64,000 bases of DNA. Origin: Segatella copri. Lineage in GTDB: Bacteria; Bacteroidota; Bacteroidia; Bacteroidales; Bacteroidaceae. Of this stretch, positions 26,302 through 35,723 are shown in pieces; position 1 is the first letter of the stretch, and each line of letters starts with the position of its first letter. The stretch covers positions 124,001-188,000 of the forward strand of contig NZ_CATKVU010000006.1 in assembly GCF_949820605.1 (NCBI RefSeq), written 5' to 3'. Both the position numbers and the translations under genes were made by a program. Under the pieces are notes generated by a model. That model saw only the letters and a list, made by a program, of their open reading frames with translations. It had not been told where the DNA came from and ran no database searches.

Positions 26302-26456
26302 GGCGGTCCCATCCCGCACAATATGGCGTAGACCTTTGATGGTCCGCCAACCTTAGAACGTAGCGGTTCCGAGCACCGAGTAGGGCGGTTACATCCTTCC
26401 TTCTGAGGAGGAAGGCTTGGTTAGAGGTGGAGCTCTCCTTGCAGGAGAGACGGAGA
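26302..26456 (+). repeat. Structured repeat element, copy B
   Basis: GGCGGTCCCATC (26302-26313) pairs with GATGGTCCGCC, then AGCGGTTCCGAGCACCGAG, and two hairpins: CCTTCCTTC-TGA-GGAGGAAGG and CTCTCCT-TGC-AGGAGAG, ending in ACGGAG. It is nearly identical to copy C (36645-36485) over the first 100 bp. In the last hairpin paired bases differ between B and C but stay complementary. It fills the gap before the second manC, whose ATG is 64 bp away. Confidence 0.85.
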
Positions 26457-26519
26457 GGTAGAAAAACTCCTTCTTTAACGGTAAGGAAGGGCGGGTAGGT
26501 TTTCGAAAAAACAAGATAT

Positions 26520-27575
26520 ATGACTAATTACAACGATATACAAATTATAATTATGGCTGGCGGCATAGGTAGCCGTTTCTGGCCTATGTCAACCCCCGAT
26601 TACCCAAAGCAGTTCATTGATGTGATGGGTGTCGGCCGTTCCCTCATTCAATTGACAGTAGATAGATTGAAGCCAATCTGTCCTGTCGAGAACATGTGGG
26701 TAGTGACAAACGAGAAATACATCAGTATAGTCAAGGAGCAAATCCCTGATATGCCAGTAGATAACATATTATCAGAGCCGGAGGCTCGCAATACCGCTCC
26801 ATGTATTGCTTATGCCTGTTGGAAAATCCAGAAGAAGCATCCTGATGCCAACATCGTGGTGACACCATCCGATGCCCTGGTCATCAATACCTCGGAGTAT
26901 CAGCGAGTGCTCAGCAAAGCATTGAGCTATACTTCCGATAAGAACGCCATCGTTACCATCGGTATTAAGCCAAGCCGCCCAGAAACAGGCTATGGCTATA
27001 TAGCCTCAGCAGAGCCAACATCAGTAGATGAAATCTACAAGGTTGAGGCTTTCAAGGAAAAGCCAGACCTGAAGACAGCCGAGCAATACCTTGCTGCCGG
27101 CAATTACTATTGGAATGCCGGAATCTTTGTATGGAACATTGATACCATCAGCAAGGCAATCCGCACCTTCCAGCCTCAGCTTGCCAGCATCATGGACGAG
27201 ATGGCTCCTTCTTTCTATACTGAACAGGAGAAAGAGGTGGTCGGCAAACTCTTCCCAACCTGTGAGAAGATTAGCATCGACTATGCTGTAATGGAGAAGT
27301 CGAAGGAAATCTATACTTTGCCAGCCGAGTTCGGCTGGAGCGACTTAGGCAGCTGGGGTAGTCTCCGTACCTTGCTTCCACAGGATGAGGCTGGCAATGC
27401 TAAGGTAGGCAAGGACATCCGTTTGTATGAATGCAAGAACTGTGTGGTTCATGTAGCCGATGAAAGCAAGGTGGTGGTTCAGGGGTTGGATGGCTATATC
27501 GTAGCCGAGAAGAATGGACAACTGCTTGTTTGCTCTTTGAAAGAGGAACAGAGGATTAAAGAGTTTGGGAAATAA
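26520..27575 (+). CDS. manC: Mannose-1-phosphate guanylyltransferase, copy 2
   Basis: The 351-aa enzyme has the same motifs as the copy at 8831 (GGIGSRFWP, NAGIFVWN, EFGWSDLGSWG) and differs at only a handful of residues. The first codons are different (MTNYNDIQ versus MTTQ), so the duplication break lies within the first few codons. It supplies GDP-mannose. It stands between the amidase cassette and the AT-rich ABC operon and has structured repeat B as its upstream region. Which copy is the main source of GDP-mannose cannot be told. Confidence 0.95.
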   Translation: MTNYNDIQIIIMAGGIGSRFWPMSTPDYPKQFIDVMGVGRSLIQLTVDRLKPICPVENMWVVTNEKYISIVKEQIPDMPVDNILSEPEARNTAPCIAYACWKIQKKHPDANIVVTPSDALVINTSEYQRVLSKALSYTSDKNAIVTIGIKPSRPETGYGYIASAEPTSVDEIYKVEAFKEKPDLKTAEQYLAAGNYYWNAGIFVWNIDTISKAIRTFQPQLASIMDEMAPSFYTEQEKEVVGKLFPTCEKISIDYAVMEKSKEIYTLPAEFGWSDLGSWGSLRTLLPQDEAGNAKVGKDIRLYECKNCVVHVADESKVVVQGLDGYIVAEKNGQLLVCSLKEEQRIKEFGK

Positions 27576-27629
27576 GTCACCCAAAAATGATGTTGTATTT
27601 CTTTATTTATAGACTTAATTAGACAAAAA

Positions 27630-28925
27630 ATGACTTATTTTGCAAAATATAGAAATCGACTTGATTTGTCGGAATGGATGATACATTTTGTACACCAAAG
27701 AACAGGCAGCGAGACCTTGTCTGAACTTGCAACAATTGCGGCAAATGAGGGCTTTGAGATGGATAGCAGATATCATGACTATTATGACGAGGATGGTAAT
27801 AAAAAATATATCTTGGATGAATTTGTTGACAATGAATACAGAATAGATAACGATGCTTCTGGCTTCGATGTATTAAAAAAGATTCTCCATGATGGTTTTA
27901 TCCATAGCGGATGGTCAATGCGCAAAGGTAACCCTACAGTATACGGTCCCGTGTCTGCAGTCTGTTTTACGGAAATGCCTCTATATGCTTTGGTGGAGTA
28001 TGCTAAAGCTAGGGGGCAAGTATCTGGATATGTAGGTGAATATGGAATAGCCTTTAAAAGAAACGAATTATATGCTGCGGGGGCAAGACCAGTAATCTAT
28101 GGCCTGACTTCTGATCCTGTGGAAGTGCATCATGATAAAAGGGGAGTGTATCAAGGTAGGATGCTTTCTGAGAATCAGTTACCATTAGACGAACAATATA
28201 GATATGTCTCGACAAAGCTTACGGCTAATCCTGCCGAGAAGAATATTGATTGGATGATGGAAAGGGAATGGAGATGGCCTTTGCCTTATGATAAGCTAGG
28301 AGTGCCAGGAATACCTTTCTTTCTTTCGAAAGAGTATGCTAGCTTTTTTTCCGAGATATACATAATTGTTTCCACAGATGAAGAACTGAATGAGATAACC
28401 AACTATCTGAGAACCTTATACGATTCGAAAGGTACAAATACAGGGATTGCATATAATATTCTTGCTATAGAATCTGCTAAGGTTATTTCTTTGGAGTCTA
28501 TATCGAAACTTGATATTGCTAATCTTGTAAAGCTGGAATCTCTTCCATTCGCCCAAATTCATTTACCTATAAAATACAACGTCTCTCAAGAGAAAGCATC
28601 AAAGATATTGGCTTGCTATGATAAAGCTTGCAAACTTGCAGATGATGCGATTGATCAATATTTGAACGATAACCCTGATTTTAAAGAGGACTATGGCTAT
28701 TGGGGCTTTGTTAATGTTACTGTGAGAGGATATAGTAAATGTATAGAAGTTCTTAGAGAAAAAGGAAAGGCTAAATCCTATTCTGATGGTAAATATTATT
28801 TGGGGCAAATGTCTTCGTGTAGATCTATGAACGTAGAATTACTTGAAGTGGGGGCATGGGCGGCTGCTTATTATCTGTCGGATACCCTTAATGAGTATTT
28901 TAGTGTAGATCTTCAGTTTGATTGA
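27630..28925 (+). CDS. AbiGi-like protein, putative abortive-infection component
   Basis: The 431-aa protein has an N-terminal region with LKKILHDGFIHSGWSMRKG, SAVCFTEMPLYALVEYAKA, and GEYGIAFKRNELYAAGARPVIYG. This set (a 'CFTEMPL' block, 'YGIAF' and 'PVIYG') resembles AbiGi/DUF2971-type proteins from abortive phage resistance loci; the C-terminal half (after about residue 220) is not recognised. It is soluble. It lies 38 bp before the metallo-beta-lactamase gene and has the same low G+C content, so it is probably part of the operon. The assignment is from motif resemblance only. Confidence 0.55.
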   Translation: MTYFAKYRNRLDLSEWMIHFVHQRTGSETLSELATIAANEGFEMDSRYHDYYDEDGNKKYILDEFVDNEYRIDNDASGFDVLKKILHDGFIHSGWSMRKGNPTVYGPVSAVCFTEMPLYALVEYAKARGQVSGYVGEYGIAFKRNELYAAGARPVIYGLTSDPVEVHHDKRGVYQGRMLSENQLPLDEQYRYVSTKLTANPAEKNIDWMMEREWRWPLPYDKLGVPGIPFFLSKEYASFFSEIYIIVSTDEELNEITNYLRTLYDSKGTNTGIAYNILAIESAKVISLESISKLDIANLVKLESLPFAQIHLPIKYNVSQEKASKILACYDKACKLADDAIDQYLNDNPDFKEDYGYWGFVNVTVRGYSKCIEVLREKGKAKSYSDGKYYLGQMSSCRSMNVELLEVGAWAAAYYLSDTLNEYFSVDLQFD

Positions 28926-28963
28926 AAGTATCAATTAGAATAATGGATCAAGGGTAAAATATT

Positions 28964-29992
28964 ATGACTCAAACAAAAATAGAGATATTGAGGGCTGGAT
29001 GCGGTGATTGTCTCTTTATCACAATAGAAAATGATGATGAGAAATTCCGCATCCTTGTTGATGGCGGTGTATCTGCAACTTATGTAGATTTAAAATGTGG
29101 ATACCCGATGTCTGGAGATTTGAAAAGCAAGTTGGAAAGTTTGAAAAGAAAACATGAACATATTGACCTGCTGATTATTACTCATATTGATGATGATCAT
29201 ATTGGTGGACTTTTGGAATGGTTTTCTCATGATTTTCCTGATAAGACTTTGCTTCATGAGGTTTGGTTTAATGACAACATGCTTGTTCCATCTTATCAAT
29301 CGACTAATAATAGCAAAGCAAATGCAATTTCTCTCAAAAGTCTTTTAGATGAACATGGCCTTTCATACAAAAATGGTATAACGCAGGGGCAGGCATATCT
29401 ATATAATTGGGGAAAGATAACAGTCCTGTCACCAAATGTGAAATATCATAATAAAATCGCAAAAGCATTACAAACAACTTTGGATCAACGAAATATGACA
29501 GATAATAGTGGTAGTGATGATTATCGAATTAGTATAGATGAGTTGATGGAACGTAAATGGAAAATTACTTTGAGTGATGCTAATAAGGCTTCCATTGCAT
29601 TTCTTCTTACTACTAAAGAAGGAGAAAACAATCTGCTGCTTGGAGATGCAGATATAAATACAGTTATTCATTCTATAAAGGAGTTAGGCTATTCTAAAGA
29701 TAACAAGTTGATGTGTGAATTTATCAAACTTCCCCATCATGGCAGTAAGAATAACTATACGGACAAATTTTTAGAGGTTGTTGCAACAAAGAATTTCGTT
29801 GTATCAACAGATGGCTCTATTTACGGGCATCCTGATAAAGAGGTAATTGCGCACCTCATCAGAAAAACGAATTCGAATATACTCTTTAATTATGATTCGG
29901 TTCTACAAAGGCTCTTTACTGTAAAGGACCTGGCTACTTATCCGATGATTAAATCAAGGTGTAAACTTTTTACTAATAATGACTTACATTGA
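28964..29992 (+). CDS. Metallo-beta-lactamase-fold protein of an ABC-type conflict operon
   Basis: The 342-aa protein has an early GCGDCLFI motif, LVDGGVSATYVD, the metal site ITHIDDDHIGGL (HxDxDH, about residues 73-78), LLGDAD near residue 227 and LPHHGSKNNY near residue 253. These are the ComEC-like MBL features also seen at 2167, although the two proteins otherwise differ. Its end overlaps the protease gene by 14 bp. It is probably a hydrolase acting on a nucleic acid or nucleotide; the substrate is unknown. Confidence 0.8.
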   Translation: MTQTKIEILRAGCGDCLFITIENDDEKFRILVDGGVSATYVDLKCGYPMSGDLKSKLESLKRKHEHIDLLIITHIDDDHIGGLLEWFSHDFPDKTLLHEVWFNDNMLVPSYQSTNNSKANAISLKSLLDEHGLSYKNGITQGQAYLYNWGKITVLSPNVKYHNKIAKALQTTLDQRNMTDNSGSDDYRISIDELMERKWKITLSDANKASIAFLLTTKEGENNLLLGDADINTVIHSIKELGYSKDNKLMCEFIKLPHHGSKNNYTDKFLEVVATKNFVVSTDGSIYGHPDKEVIAHLIRKTNSNILFNYDSVLQRLFTVKDLATYPMIKSRCKLFTNNDLH

Positions 29993-31289
29993 TCAAATAA
30001 AACGGCTTTCGGTAAAAGTAAATGCAGGAAGTGGCATTTTAGTAAAACCCCTTGCCGGAAACCATCTTTTCGTTTTTACAGCATATCATGTAATAAAAGA
30101 CTTGGATGATTCGGAGATAGTGATATCGTTAGCTTCTGATTTAACTGAAGTATTTTCTTATACAATTATCAAATCTTATCATTCTACTGATATTGAAGAA
30201 GATGTTGCCATCATAGAAATTGAAACCACTTATCAAGTAGAGCAGCTTTCTCTGTGTGAGGACTACTATAAGTATCGGAATCTTCGTCATGTTGGCTTTC
30301 CTGAAATTCGAAGAAACAAAGATGAAGTTCGAAGCGATTTTATAGATTATTCTATAAAAGAGTTTGGGCAGATGTTGGGGGATAAGTTACTTGAATATGA
30401 ATATGATAAGTTTCATCAGCAAGCGGAATTGAGTGAATGTTCAGGGGGAGGAATAATTGATGGGGATTATCATCTACTAGGAGTACATAAATGTATCTCA
30501 AACAGAGATGGCAGGGAATATAATGGAAAAAGTTCATGCATACCTATAAGAAATTTCAAAAAGTTGATATCACAAGAGGATGCTTTGAAGGGAATAATCT
30601 ATCTTGATTTATTAACGTTTGCGAGTTTTACCCCAAAAGCATTTCCTCCTCCTGTTTCTCCAAAGAAGAAGATAGAGGATTTGAAGAGTTTGTTAGTTGA
30701 TATAAACTTTTTGCTTATGCAAATTAACAAGCTATCACCTCAAGAAATATATGAGCAACTTAAAAGTCACAATAAGTTGTGGGGCGATAAAGAGGATATA
30801 CATGATTATAAGGAAGATACTTGGATAGAGATAGTTAGATATCTCGTAGGATGTCGGCTTTTAACGGGTATTGAATTGAATAATGATAAGATTTGCCTTA
30901 TTGCAGATAAGTTTCGTTTTGTATATTCAGAAGAGGAATTTGATATTTCTGAAGCAAGAGACTATGTTAAACCCTGCGTAATTGGAAAAATAGATAAAGA
31001 TACTGTAGTAGTTGTTGGTGGAATAAAGTCTACTGACTACGATTATGATGTGTGCCCTTCTGAAAAGGAGGTGCCTAATATCGGTAGGGCTTATATCGAA
31101 GAGAATGGCTTGGATATTTCAAAAAGTGGTAAAAACATGTTGGCCTATGTGACTTTTGTTAATAATAAACTATTTGTCGATACGATAAATCATAATTCTA
31201 GAGCCATAGGAGAGCATTCAAATGAGCCCCTTGATTTTTATTTGAATTTACTTAAAGATGCGATATATGGAAAAGACAAAGATAAATAG
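29979..31289 (+). CDS. Trypsin-like serine protease with a C-terminal adaptor region
   Basis: The 436-aa protein has a chymotrypsin-fold peptidase (residues 1 to about 200) with a complete triad: H37 in TAYHVI, D75 in EEDVAIIEI and S155 in SECSGGGI. No signal peptide, so it acts in the cytosol. Residues 230-436 are a separate domain that resembles, by position and operon order, the C-terminal adaptor of ABC-three-component systems. It overlaps both neighbours (14 bp and 32 bp). The likely model is that the ATPase senses a trigger and unleashes proteolysis; this is inference. Confidence 0.75.
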   Translation: MTYIDQIKRLSVKVNAGSGILVKPLAGNHLFVFTAYHVIKDLDDSEIVISLASDLTEVFSYTIIKSYHSTDIEEDVAIIEIETTYQVEQLSLCEDYYKYRNLRHVGFPEIRRNKDEVRSDFIDYSIKEFGQMLGDKLLEYEYDKFHQQAELSECSGGGIIDGDYHLLGVHKCISNRDGREYNGKSSCIPIRNFKKLISQEDALKGIIYLDLLTFASFTPKAFPPPVSPKKKIEDLKSLLVDINFLLMQINKLSPQEIYEQLKSHNKLWGDKEDIHDYKEDTWIEIVRYLVGCRLLTGIELNNDKICLIADKFRFVYSEEEFDISEARDYVKPCVIGKIDKDTVVVVGGIKSTDYDYDVCPSEKEVPNIGRAYIEENGLDISKSGKNMLAYVTFVNNKLFVDTINHNSRAIGEHSNEPLDFYLNLLKDAIYGKDKDK

Positions 31290-31701
31290 ATACTTTTGTG
31301 ATACTTTTGGTGTAGGTTCTACGATTGATATTTTTGTAACAGAGCCAATGAGTGTTGCAGACTTGGAGGAAGAATGGATAATGATACGTGATGATATTGC
31401 GATGAAATATCAGCGAAGTTTAACTGATGACTTTGAAAGGTGGAACTTTTATCTTTTCTATGTTGTCGAAGACATAGAATCTCTTCGGAGAAATCTAAAG
31501 TTTAAGATAGAACATAATACCCTCTCTTCTAGAAAGATTATTATTTCTGCAAAGGAGATAGAGGGAAATGTTATTCCAGAATATCTAATTCATAAATATT
31601 TGTGTTATACCATAGAGACGGAAAATACTGTTTATGGTAAACCATTTGTTAAGAATGATAAGGTTGTCGAATTGATAGAACGAAATAATCATGAAGATTA
31701 A
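31258..31701 (+). CDS. Putative middle component of an ABC-three-component system
   Basis: The 147-aa protein is small, charged and without hydrophobic segments. It starts at ATG 31258 (alternative ATG 31267), inside the end of the protease gene, and overlaps the ATPase gene by 11 bp. Features such as DTFGVGSTIDIF, WNFYLFYVVED and SSRKIII are consistent with the small alpha/beta linker proteins between protease/effector and ATPase in ABC-three-component loci. Identification rests on position and size more than on sequence. Confidence 0.55.
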   Translation: MRYMEKTKINRYFCDTFGVGSTIDIFVTEPMSVADLEEEWIMIRDDIAMKYQRSLTDDFERWNFYLFYVVEDIESLRRNLKFKIEHNTLSSRKIIISAKEIEGNVIPEYLIHKYLCYTIETENTVYGKPFVKNDKVVELIERNNHED

Positions 31702-34700
31702 ATCAATTTATATACGGGCGTTTCGCTGTTTTGAAGAAGCAGATATTGATTTTTCAAAAGATGGTGTTAGTGCCAATTTAGTTGCCATACAGGCTCCTAA
31801 TGGTTTTGGTAAAACCTCTCTTTTGGATGCCATAGAGTTTGGCATGACCAACAGAATTGAGCGATTTGAAAAGGCGAATTACAAAGATGACAATGTTGTA
31901 GATAAGAAGTTGCGAGATAAAAAGTCTTTTTTACATAATAAAGAATGTGTTAAAACCCCTATTAAAATAAGTATAGGTTGCGAGGATGGTGCTCGTTATG
32001 GAAATATTTATACAGATACGGATGAAAATCTATATGGTCGCAAAAATAATTTAAAGAATGAATATTTTCGAAGTGTCATCTTATCTCAAGATTGGTTTAG
32101 TGAATTCGTTTCTGCAACTGATCCAGAAAATCGATATGAAATATTTCTTAAATATTTTTATGATGGTGATGATATTGTAAGTTATAGGTTCAAGTTGAAA
32201 CAGAAGATCAACGCTTTAAATGCAGAGAAAAATAAAACAGAAAAAAGAGTCGAGGACTTGGATGAGCTTTTGTCGGAACCTGTTACAGGTAATGTAAAAA
32301 ATGAATTTGAAAAGCAACTTACTAAGTTAGAAGAACAGAATATCGTTTTTCCTACCCTCAGTGAACTTACAAAAGACAATTTGAATGAATCTATAGTTAT
32401 TGTTGACAACAAAATAGTTTCTCTTTTGAAAAACCAGGAAAAGTTAGATTCTATTATACTACATCTTGATGATTCGCTTGAAGGAAAGTCTGATTGTCTG
32501 TCTTTATCTCAGCTCAGTATTGAGCTGATACATATAAAGAATGAGAAAATAAAACTCAAAAGAGTGAATGAAGAACTGGAAAAGCAATACAAACTTAAGC
32601 AGTTGCGAAAAGAATTGTCTTCGTTATTTAAGGTCAGAATGCCTTATAAGATAGAAAACGATGAATTAAACTTTGGATTAAATCATTTAATATCCCTTCA
32701 TGATACTACCGTTGCCTTGGTTGAAAATGAGACAAAGCAAAAAAAAATAGAAGAAGAAATAAAAATATTGAAGGGAAAAGAGGCAACTCTCTGTAATGAG
32801 ATATCGCAAGGAACAAAAAAGCGCCAATCTGTGATGGGGGAACTGAAATCTATTGTTTCCAAACTTTCTTCTCTTGAAGATGATTATGCGAGATTTCAGA
32901 GCGAGTTACAGAGTATTGCTGCCAAAGACAAAAAAATACAAACCATAATTAAAGAGATTGATAATGCACGAAATAGGATTACCAAGCTTTCTTCCAGACG
33001 TATTACTTTGTCTTCATATGTGCAGAAAGTTAATGATTTGGACTTTGTCTTAATGTCTGATGACTTCTTCCCAGATACGGTTGTCGCTTTGAAAAATAAT
33101 GTAGAAAAGCGAAAGCAACAGAAAGGAGAATTGGCAGAGGTAGAAGGGCTAATCAGTGGTCAAAAGGACTATCAAAATGTAGTAAGAAAATTAATTATCG
33201 ATGTCCAAAATGTAAATAGTGTCCTAAAAGATGGAGTATGCCCAGTCTGTGGCTATGATTATAAATCGCAGGAGGAATTATTGCAACGAATAGAAGCAAA
33301 TAATATCCTAGATGATTCGATAAAGAATCTTTTAGGACAAAAGCAACGTATCGTTGATGAAATTCAAAGTTTGTCTCGAGAAATTCAGAATGCTCAAACT
33401 AATCTTCTTGGTGTTATCTCTAATAAAGTTGAAAAATGTAATAAGCTCATCTATCAGCTTAAAGACTCTATTGTTGAGAAAGAAAGAGCTCAAGTAGAGT
33501 TAAAATCGGAAATTGAAACCCAAAAGGAGGCTATACAGAATTTGTCTTTGGAGTTTAAGGATTTCTCTTTGGAACAACTCCGCCTTGCTTATATGGAGCA
33601 TAAATCAAGCAAAGAAATAGAATTTAAAGACGTCGATGAGTCAATAAGGAATAAGGAGAAAGAGAAAAATACGGTGCTTGAGACTGTTGAAAATAAGCAG
33701 AAATCCAAAGATGTTTTGCTTGTACAATACTCTGCATTATTAACAAATCCAGAGTATTTGAATCTTTCTGAAAAGTTAAAGCAAGATTTACGTAGTCCTT
33801 CTTTTTCATCAATACAATGGAAAGATAGACTGGAGGTGGTTTCTGAAGAAATAAAGAAACTAGATATTCAAACTTCCGTCTTGAAAGATTCTATCCAGAA
33901 ACTGGAGGTTGAGGGAATATCGGAGGATCAAATCGACTTGAATGTGGAATTTAAAAAAATATCGGAGTCTGAGATAGAGGATATGAAGACTAATGTTTCT
34001 AAAACATTGTCTTATCTGAATACTCAGTGTGAGGTGCATGAATTGGATCCTCTGCTAATAGAACAAAGTCTTGATATCAAGATGGTGAAAGTGGCGGTTA
34101 ATGAAGCTCAGCAGCGTAATGCAAAATCAAAGTTAACTATAACTCGAAACATAAAAGAACTTGAAATCTTAAAAGACTTAATGGTGAAATCCATAAAATA
34201 TATGGAGTATCAGGAAAATCTCGATGAAAAAAATAAATTAAAGAAGGTGCTCAGTACTTTAGAAAGTGAGTTGGAGTGTTGTTCAAATGAAAATGTATCA
34301 TTAGAGAATTATATTAATGACTATGTTAATAATTTTTTTGATTTAGATTTGATTAATCGACTTTATAATACAATAGATCCACACCCTGATTATAAAAAAA
34401 TAAAGTTTTCCTGTAATTTCGATAATATAAGGCCAAAGTTGAGTATTGTAATGAGACAAATGGATAAGGATATGAAGCCGATTGTTCCCAACTTATACTT
34501 TAGTACTGCGCAAATCAACATCTTGTCATTTTGTATCTTTTTGGCAAAAGCATTACATGCAAAGAATGACAAAGGGGAAGCTGTAGACTGTATATTTATC
34601 GATGATCCTATTCAATCTCTTGATGATATAAATATCTTGTCATTAATTGATTTGTTGAGAAATTTAGCTTTTACAAATAAAAAGCAGATTATTTTGACGA

Positions 34701-34816
34701 CCCACGATAAGAATTTCTATGAATTGTTGAAACGCAAGATGCCTGCGAATCTTTTTAATTCAAAGTTTTTAAAACTTTATGAAAGGGGCAAAGTGACTGT
34801 AGATAAGACTTATTAA
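31691..34816 (+). CDS. SMC/RecN-like ABC ATPase with zinc-hook motif
   Basis: The 1041-aa protein has an N-terminal Walker A (APNGFGKTSLLDA, about residues 36-46) and long coiled-coil arms from about residue 165. A zinc-hook-type CPVCGYDY sits near residue 516, and a C-terminal head carries the signature-like FSTAQINILSFC and Walker B CIFIDDPIQSLDD near residue 966, then LTTHD. This is the layout of Rad50/SbcC/RecN-type ATPases used to sense DNA ends in defence systems. It is the last gene of the overlapping operon and is followed by a capsule gene after 36 bp. Confidence 0.9.
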   Translation: MKIKSIYIRAFRCFEEADIDFSKDGVSANLVAIQAPNGFGKTSLLDAIEFGMTNRIERFEKANYKDDNVVDKKLRDKKSFLHNKECVKTPIKISIGCEDGARYGNIYTDTDENLYGRKNNLKNEYFRSVILSQDWFSEFVSATDPENRYEIFLKYFYDGDDIVSYRFKLKQKINALNAEKNKTEKRVEDLDELLSEPVTGNVKNEFEKQLTKLEEQNIVFPTLSELTKDNLNESIVIVDNKIVSLLKNQEKLDSIILHLDDSLEGKSDCLSLSQLSIELIHIKNEKIKLKRVNEELEKQYKLKQLRKELSSLFKVRMPYKIENDELNFGLNHLISLHDTTVALVENETKQKKIEEEIKILKGKEATLCNEISQGTKKRQSVMGELKSIVSKLSSLEDDYARFQSELQSIAAKDKKIQTIIKEIDNARNRITKLSSRRITLSSYVQKVNDLDFVLMSDDFFPDTVVALKNNVEKRKQQKGELAEVEGLISGQKDYQNVVRKLIIDVQNVNSVLKDGVCPVCGYDYKSQEELLQRIEANNILDDSIKNLLGQKQRIVDEIQSLSREIQNAQTNLLGVISNKVEKCNKLIYQLKDSIVEKERAQVELKSEIETQKEAIQNLSLEFKDFSLEQLRLAYMEHKSSKEIEFKDVDESIRNKEKEKNTVLETVENKQKSKDVLLVQYSALLTNPEYLNLSEKLKQDLRSPSFSSIQWKDRLEVVSEEIKKLDIQTSVLKDSIQKLEVEGISEDQIDLNVEFKKISESEIEDMKTNVSKTLSYLNTQCEVHELDPLLIEQSLDIKMVKVAVNEAQQRNAKSKLTITRNIKELEILKDLMVKSIKYMEYQENLDEKNKLKKVLSTLESELECCSNENVSLENYINDYVNNFFDLDLINRLYNTIDPHPDYKKIKFSCNFDNIRPKLSIVMRQMDKDMKPIVPNLYFSTAQINILSFCIFLAKALHAKNDKGEAVDCIFIDDPIQSLDDINILSLIDLLRNLAFTNKKQIILTTHDKNFYELLKRKMPANLFNSKFLKLYERGKVTVDKTY

Positions 34817-34852
34817 AAGATAACCTATTTTTAGGTTAAAAATGACATAATT

Positions 34853-35608
34853 ATGGAAACTGTTAAAGTATTAAATATAGATATTCAGAATATTACTCGT
34901 CAGGAACTCTTGGAGAACCTGAAGGAGGGTGTTCTTGTGACTCCTAATCTTGACCATCTGATTAAGCTTCAGAAGGACAAGGAGTTTTATGATGTGTATC
35001 AGAAGTCGGAATGGGTAGTGTGTGACAGTAAGATCCTCTACCTGTTCGGTAAGTTGTTGAAGACCCCAATCAAGGAAGCAATTCCGGGTTCCAGCTTCTT
35101 CACCTCTTATTATATGTATCATAAGAATGATGCTGACTGCAAAATCTTCTTGCTTGGTGCCAAGGAGGGTATTGCTGCCAGGGCTATGGAACGTATCAAT
35201 GAGAAGGTGGGACGTCGGATGGTGGTTGGTGCTCATTCTCCTTCCTTTGGCTTCGAGAAGCATGAGGATGAATGTGAGAAGTTGGTTCGCATCGTGAACG
35301 AGAGTGGTGCAAATGTACTGCTCGTTGGTGTGGGTGCTCCAAAGCAAGAGAAGTGGATTATGAAGTATCGTGATAAGATGCCTGGAGTAAAGGTATTCAT
35401 GGCTCTGGGTGCTACCATTGACTTTGAAGCTGGAACATTGAAACGTGCGCCTAAGGTTTGGCAGAAAATCGGTATGGAGTGGCTGTATCGTTGCATGAAG
35501 GAGCCAAAGCGCCTCTTCAAACGTTATTTCGTGGATGATATGCAGTTCTTCTATTACTTCGGTAAGCAGCTCTTGGGAATATACAAGGATCCTTTCCGAA
35601 AAAAGTAG
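34853..35608 (+). CDS. WecG/TagA/CpsF family glycosyltransferase
   Basis: The 251-aa protein shows the family landmarks: VLVTPNLDHLIKLQKD, EWVVCDSKILY, AIPGSSFFTSYY, LLVGVGAPKQEKWI and ALGATIDFEAGTLKRAPKVW, then GMEWLYR. The family transfers ManNAc-type sugars to undecaprenyl-linked acceptors on the membrane inner face. Full length. It begins a block (transferase, NTP_transf_5) that recurs in damaged form at 46627-48342, though the transferase there belongs to a different branch of the family. Confidence 0.93.
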   Translation: METVKVLNIDIQNITRQELLENLKEGVLVTPNLDHLIKLQKDKEFYDVYQKSEWVVCDSKILYLFGKLLKTPIKEAIPGSSFFTSYYMYHKNDADCKIFLLGAKEGIAARAMERINEKVGRRMVVGAHSPSFGFEKHEDECEKLVRIVNESGANVLLVGVGAPKQEKWIMKYRDKMPGVKVFMALGATIDFEAGTLKRAPKVWQKIGMEWLYRCMKEPKRLFKRYFVDDMQFFYYFGKQLLGIYKDPFRKK

Positions 35609-35723
35609 AATTACTTTCTTCGGAAGAACTTACATAGTAAGGCTATCGGAAGAAGGATGATAGCTGCTATGTAGGATAATATGATGCGTATGGTTTGTAT
35701 CATGCGTGCAAAAGTACAGCTTT

